From JBBIND01 sp037444075 (GTDB lineage Bacteria > Acidobacteriota > Terriglobia > Bryobacterales > Bryobacteraceae): a stretch of 17,257 nt of DNA. The stretch is taken from NCBI GenBank assembly GCA_037444075.1, contig JBBIND010000084.1:1-17257 (forward strand), written 5' to 3'. The number at the start of each line of letters is the position of its first letter. The stretch's first letter is position 1. Below the pieces are notes generated by a model that was given only the letters and a program-made list of their open reading frames with translations, did no database searches and was not told the origin of the DNA. Both the position numbers and the translations under genes were made by a program. Shown here piece after piece: positions 14,215 to 17,257 of this stretch.

Positions 14215-15471
14215 ATGACGTTTCGCGATCTGTTGAGCGACACCGTGCGCACTCTTTGGGCGCACAAACTGCGCACCCTGCTGACCATGTTCGGCATTGC
14301 CTGGGGCATCGTGGCCATCACGCTGATGGTGGCCGCCGGTGAGGGCATGCGCGTCGGCCAGGAAAGGGTCGCGGAGCAGTTCGGCAAGAACGTCATCATC
14401 GTGTTCGGCGGCCGCACCAGTCTCCAGGCGGGCGGCACGCGGGCCGGCCGGCTCCTGCAGTGGCGTGACGACGACTACCTGGTGGTCCAGCGTGAAGCGC
14501 ACTCTTGCGAATATGTGATCCCGGAATTGGGCAATCAGGCTTCCGTGCGCAGCCCTTACAATAGCGCCACCCTCACGGTGACGGGGTCGCTGCCTCCGTT
14601 TGCCGAGATCCGCTCCATCCCCATCTCTCAGGGGCGCTTTTATTCGGACGAAGATGACGCGCAGGCCCGCCGCGTGGCGGTGCTCGGCAGCGACGTGTAC
14701 AAGCAGCTTTTCGCCGGCCGGGAAGCCGTGGGCCGCCAGGTCCTCCTGGAGGGCCTCCCGTATACGGTGATCGGAGTTATGCAAGCCAAAGAGCAGGACT
14801 CCAGCTACGACGGCATGGACATCACCAAGGTCTTTGTCCCCTTCCGCACGATGGTCCAGGATTTCCCCAACCCCCCGCCCTGGCCGGCCAACAGCGTGGA
14901 CCGGATGATCGTTACGCCTCGCAGCCTGGAGGTTCACGAAGCCTGCCAGACCGAAGTGCGGCGCGTGCTGTCACGCTTGCACGGCTTTGACCCCTCCGAC
15001 CCCGAGGCCGCCAACGTCTGGGACACCGTGGAGAACGCCAAGCAGTTCCGCCAGGTGAGTGACGGCATCAAGTTCTTCCTGGGAGCCGTGGGGGTGGTCA
15101 CTCTTTTGTTGGGCGGCATCGGCGTGATGAACGTGATGCTTGTGGCGGTGCGTGAGCGCACGCGGGAGATCGGCGTGCGCAAGGCCGTCGGCGCTACCTC
15201 TTCCAGCATCCTCCACCAGTTCTTCGCCGAGACCCTGATCATTGTCTTTGTCAGCGGGGGCATTGGCCTGGCGACCGCTTATGCCATCTGCGCGGCCGTG
15301 AACACGCTGCCCATGCCCAAGTACTTCGCGGGCCTGCTGCCCACCTGGCATTCGGCACTCCTTTCCTTTGCGCTGCTCGGAACCACGGCCGTCCTGTCGG
15401 CTCTTTACCCGGCCAGCAGGGCCGCCGCCGTGGACCCGATTGAAGCGTTGCGCTACGAACCGGGAGGCTGA
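14215..15471 (+). CDS. MacB/FtsX-type ABC permease, first copy (no ATPase domain)
   Basis: The 418-residue protein has the MacB periplasmic-core plus FtsX layout. One helix near residues 20-42 (LRTLLTMFGIAWGIVAITLMVAAGEGM) is followed by a large periplasmic domain (about 45-270) and three C-terminal helices with the motif GGIGVMNVMLVAVRERTREIGVRKAVGAT, ending YPASRAAAVDPIEALRYE. MacB proper carries an N-terminal nucleotide-binding domain; this protein starts directly at the transmembrane part and has no Walker motif. It should pair with the adjacent adaptor and with the next permease or itself. It couples ATP use to export or lipid-protein extraction from the inner membrane. Only 8 bp separate it from the adaptor gene. 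Confidence 0.9.
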   Translation: MTFRDLLSDTVRTLWAHKLRTLLTMFGIAWGIVAITLMVAAGEGMRVGQERVAEQFGKNVIIVFGGRTSLQAGGTRAGRLLQWRDDDYLVVQREAHSCEYVIPELGNQASVRSPYNSATLTVTGSLPPFAEIRSIPISQGRFYSDEDDAQARRVAVLGSDVYKQLFAGREAVGRQVLLEGLPYTVIGVMQAKEQDSSYDGMDITKVFVPFRTMVQDFPNPPPWPANSVDRMIVTPRSLEVHEACQTEVRRVLSRLHGFDPSDPEAANVWDTVENAKQFRQVSDGIKFFLGAVGVVTLLLGGIGVMNVMLVAVRERTREIGVRKAVGATSSSILHQFFAETLIIVFVSGGIGLATAYAICAAVNTLPMPKYFAGLLPTWHSALLSFALLGTTAVLSALYPASRAAAVDPIEALRYEPGG

Positions 15472-15479
15472 GGACAAAG

Positions 15480-16733
15480 ATGCTCAAGGAGATTCTGCGG
15501 GAAGCCTGGAACGCCATCCGCCGCAGCCCGCTGCGTAGTCTGCTGACGATGATGGGCATTGTCTGGGGAGTGGCGGCCGTGGCCCTGCTGGTCGCCTATG
15601 GAACCAGCTTCCGGTCGGTGCTGGTGACAAGCTTTGAGGCGTTCGGCAAGGGCGTCGTCATCTGCTGGCCGGGCCAGACCAGCGAGCAGGCCGGCGGCGA
15701 AAGGGCCGGCAAACGGGTGCGTTTCGAACAGGCGGATGTCGACGCAATCCTGGTCGAATCCCCGCTCGTCAAGAACGCCTGCCTGGAAACCGTGCGTGGA
15801 CAGCCGATCTCCTACCGCGAGCGCAGCGTCAATCATATCGTGCGCGGCGTCTGCCCGGAGTACGGCGCCATGCGGAACCAGGTCGCCAGCGAAGGCCGAT
15901 GGATCAGCGACGAAGACCTGGTGGAGAGAAGGCGCGTGGCCTTTCTGGGCGCGCGGTTGCGCGAGAAGTTGTTCAGCGGCCGCCCGGCCGTCGGAGAAAC
16001 CATCCAGATCCGCGGCCTGAGGTTCGTTGTGATCGGCGTCATGGATCGCAAACTCCAGATGAGCAATTACTTTGGCAGCGACGACAACTCAGCCTTTATC
16101 CCCTACACGGCGGCGGGCAGTCTTTGGGACACACGCTATGGCTCAGTCCTGGTGTTTGAGAGCGTCGATCGCCAGTTCGAGGAGCAAGCCATGCGTCAGG
16201 TCCGAACCGCGGTGGCCAAGCGCCAGCGCTTCTCCGCCACCGACCAGCGCGCCATACGGATGCTCGGACGGCAGGAATTCCGTCCGGTGATTGACGGCAT
16301 CGGCATCGGGTTACAGGTTCTCTTGCTGTTCATTGGAACGCTGACGCTGGGTATCGGCGGCGTGGGTGTCATGAACATCATGCTGGTGAGCGTGGACGAG
16401 CGCATTCGGGAGATCGGGCTGCGCCGCGCTCTGGGCGCCAAGCGGTGGCACGTGCGGACGCAGTTTCTGGCCGAAGCCATGACGCTGACGTTGATCGGCG
16501 GCATCGTCGGGATTGCGCTCGTTTACGTGCTGGCCGCCTCTGTCGGCCCCCTGCCGTTGCTCGGACCCATGTTTGAGGACGATTCCGGCCGCGCGGACAT
16601 CCACCTGGTGATTTCCCCGGGCGCCGTGGCTGTTTCTCTCGGCGTCCTGCTCCTGGTCGGTACCGCCAGCGGCTTCGCTCCGGCGTGGAAGGCCGGCAAC
16701 CTCCCTCCCGCGGAAGCCCTGCGCTACGAGTGA
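15480..16733 (+). CDS. MacB/FtsX-type ABC permease, second copy (no ATPase domain)
   Basis: This 417-residue protein is a paralogue of the preceding permease with the same plan: an N-terminal helix (SLLTMMGIVWGVAAVALLVAYG), a periplasmic core (about 45-270), then three helices with GGVGVMNIMLVSVDERIREIGLRRALGAKR and a final APAWKAGNLPPAEALRYE. It too lacks Walker motifs. Many aligned positions are shared with the first copy, for example both begin with a LLT-M-GI-WG helix, contain GERAGKRVRFEQAD or GTRAGRLLQWRDDD at the same place, and end EALRYE, indicating an old tandem duplication. The two may form a heterodimer. GAGGA at 15470-15474 lies 5 nt before the ATG, and the gap to the first copy is 8 bp. 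Confidence 0.9.
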   Translation: MLKEILREAWNAIRRSPLRSLLTMMGIVWGVAAVALLVAYGTSFRSVLVTSFEAFGKGVVICWPGQTSEQAGGERAGKRVRFEQADVDAILVESPLVKNACLETVRGQPISYRERSVNHIVRGVCPEYGAMRNQVASEGRWISDEDLVERRRVAFLGARLREKLFSGRPAVGETIQIRGLRFVVIGVMDRKLQMSNYFGSDDNSAFIPYTAAGSLWDTRYGSVLVFESVDRQFEEQAMRQVRTAVAKRQRFSATDQRAIRMLGRQEFRPVIDGIGIGLQVLLLFIGTLTLGIGGVGVMNIMLVSVDERIREIGLRRALGAKRWHVRTQFLAEAMTLTLIGGIVGIALVYVLAASVGPLPLLGPMFEDDSGRADIHLVISPGAVAVSLGVLLLVGTASGFAPAWKAGNLPPAEALRYE

Positions 16734-16774
16734 TCACTCTAAGCGACTGTAAACAACCATCTTATCTGAGTCCA

Positions 16775-16801
16775 TTGACACTCTGACTGCGAGAGTGCTA
16801 A
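16775..16801 (+). promoter_or_regulatory. CIRCE operator (HrcA binding site) with embedded -35 box
   Basis: TTGACACTC (16775-16783), 9 nt, GAGTGCTAA (16793-16801). The consensus is TTAGCACTC-N9-GAGTGCTAA, so the right arm and spacer length match exactly and the left arm differs at two positions. Those two changes create a perfect TTGACA -35 box (16775-16780); a weak -10 box (CTAAGA 16798-16803 or TAAGAC 16799-16804) follows at 17-18 bp. HrcA binding here would block the groESL promoter until heat or folding stress. Confidence 0.88.
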
Positions 16802-16813
16802 GACATAGGAGGC

Positions 16814-16839
16814 GGCGCCCTCAACGTTTCCAGGGCGCC
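16814..16839 (+). other. Stable 8-bp hairpin in the groES leader
   Basis: GGCGCCCT (16814-16821) pairs perfectly with AGGGCGCC (16832-16839) around a 10-nt loop. It lies in the transcribed leader between the CIRCE promoter and the groES ribosome site. It may stabilise the mRNA 5' end; it does not cover the ribosome site. Confidence 0.6.
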
Positions 16840-16869
16840 AGCCAATCCCAGTTTGGAGGATGTTTTCTC

Positions 16870-17160
16870 ATGCAGATTCGTCCGCTCTATGACCGCCTCG
16901 TGGTGAGGCGGCTCGAGGCGAAGGAGACCGTTCAGGGCGGCATCATTATTCCTGACAGCGCCAAGGAAAAGCCGCAGGAAGGTGAGATCGTCGCCGCGGG
17001 CAACGGCAAGCGCCAGGAAGACGGCAGCATCGTTCCCTTGCAGGTGAAAGCGGGAGACCGCATTCTTTTCGGCAAGTACTCGGGCAACGACATCAAGATC
17101 GACGGCGAAGAGTACCTGATTCTGCGCGAGGACGAAGTTCTCGCCGTGATCGAAGAGTAA
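16870..17160 (+). CDS. groES: Co-chaperonin GroES (Hsp10)
   Basis: The 96-residue protein is the cytoplasmic GroES lid that caps GroEL during ATP-driven protein folding. It starts MQIRPLYDRLVVRRLE, has the mobile loop at about 17-33 with the GroEL-binding hydrophobic triplet I25-I26-I27 followed by PDSAKEKPQEGEIVAAG, then VKAGDRILFGKYSGNDIKIDGEEYLILREDEVLAVI. Length is typical. I chose ATG 16870 because GGAGG (16855-16859) is 10 nt upstream and homology starts there; an in-frame upstream start at 16795 lies inside the CIRCE element and was rejected. groEL follows 45 bp downstream, and the pair should be HrcA-controlled through the CIRCE site. Confidence 0.97.
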   Translation: MQIRPLYDRLVVRRLEAKETVQGGIIIPDSAKEKPQEGEIVAAGNGKRQEDGSIVPLQVKAGDRILFGKYSGNDIKIDGEEYLILREDEVLAVIEE

Positions 17161-17192
17161 TCACCGAAGTCCAGGATTTCTTGAACAATTAC

Positions 17193-17197
17193 GGAGG
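17193..17197 (+). promoter_or_regulatory. Ribosome binding site of groEL
   Basis: GGAGG is 8 nt upstream of the ATG at 17206, in the 45-bp groES-groEL gap. It fixes the groEL start. Confidence 0.7.
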
Positions 17198-17205
17198 TTT
17201 GGAGC

Positions 17206-17257
17206 ATGCCAGCGAAACAGATTGTATACAGTGAGGATTCGCGACAAGCGATTTTGC
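17206..17257 (+). CDS. groEL: Chaperonin GroEL, N-terminal fragment (cut by window end)
   Basis: Only 17 codons are in the window: MPAKQIVYSEDSRQAIL. They match the conserved GroEL start (M-A-A-K-x-I-x-[FY]-x-E-[DE]-[AS]-R) closely. Position after groES and a good ribosome site support the call. GroEL is the 60-kDa double-ring folding chamber. Nothing can be said about the rest of the protein, including whether it is the sole copy. Confidence 0.92.
   Translation, partial: MPAKQIVYSEDSRQAIL

Noticed and set aside
13777..14937. 386-codon open frame on the minus strand across the adaptor and permease genes
   Set aside because: It is antisense to two clear genes and crosses their boundary, with no motif of its own.
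16795..16869. 25-residue N-terminal extension of GroES
   Set aside because: It would start inside the CIRCE right arm; the ribosome site and homology both point to ATG 16870.

Overview
The window is GC-rich DNA from a Gram-negative-type bacterium (lipoprotein signal peptides, a periplasmic adaptor, a periplasmic binding lipoprotein). The gene mix suggests an Acidobacteriota soil/sediment heterotroph, possibly Bryobacterales/Solibacter-like: exported M28 and AbgB-like M20 hydrolases, MacAB-type FtsX permeases, an ACS-type MFS carrier and CIRCE-controlled groESL. That placement is inferred from gene content, not from a marker gene. I found no rRNA, tRNA, CRISPR array, transposase or integrase.

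Layout. (1) 2-289, +: the 3' end of a CpaF/TadA-type secretion ATPase, then a possible terminator. (2) 380-2029, -: an exported M28 metallopeptidase. (3) 2305-7946, +: one tightly packed sugar/cyclitol catabolic operon: an internally deleted iolD, a small degenerate stretch, an intact hydroxypyruvate-isomerase-like TIM barrel, an internally deleted zinc-type alcohol dehydrogenase, and a complete ribose/inositol-type ABC importer (ATPase, permease, binding lipoprotein) whose genes abut or overlap. (4) 8144-11267, +: an MFS carrier overlapping archease, followed by RtcB RNA ligase. (5) 11288-12889, -: an exported AbgB-like M20 amidohydrolase. (6) 12995-16733, +: a MacA-like adaptor and two tandem MacB/FtsX-type permeases, with no ATPase gene. 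(7) 16775-17257, +: a CIRCE operator/promoter, groES and the first 17 codons of groEL.

The most unusual region is 2305-4453. Two enzymes of the same operon have each lost their middle while keeping frame, normal ends and linkage to their neighbours. IolD keeps about 100 N-terminal and 85 C-terminal residues of about 640. The dehydrogenase keeps about 33 N-terminal residues and its C-terminal half. Both joints lie in short GC-rich repetitive sequence. Between them, 2870-3104 looks like a third damaged cistron. The importer and the isomerase-like gene look intact. This is either a real reductive rearrangement that spared translational coupling, or a collapsed assembly; read mapping would decide.

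Functional links: the ABC importer probably feeds a cyclitol or sugar to the adjoining, now partly broken, enzymes. Archease activates RtcB for RNA repair or splicing. The adaptor and two permeases should form a tripartite efflux or lipoprotein-type ABC system that needs an ATPase encoded elsewhere. groESL appears to be under HrcA control.
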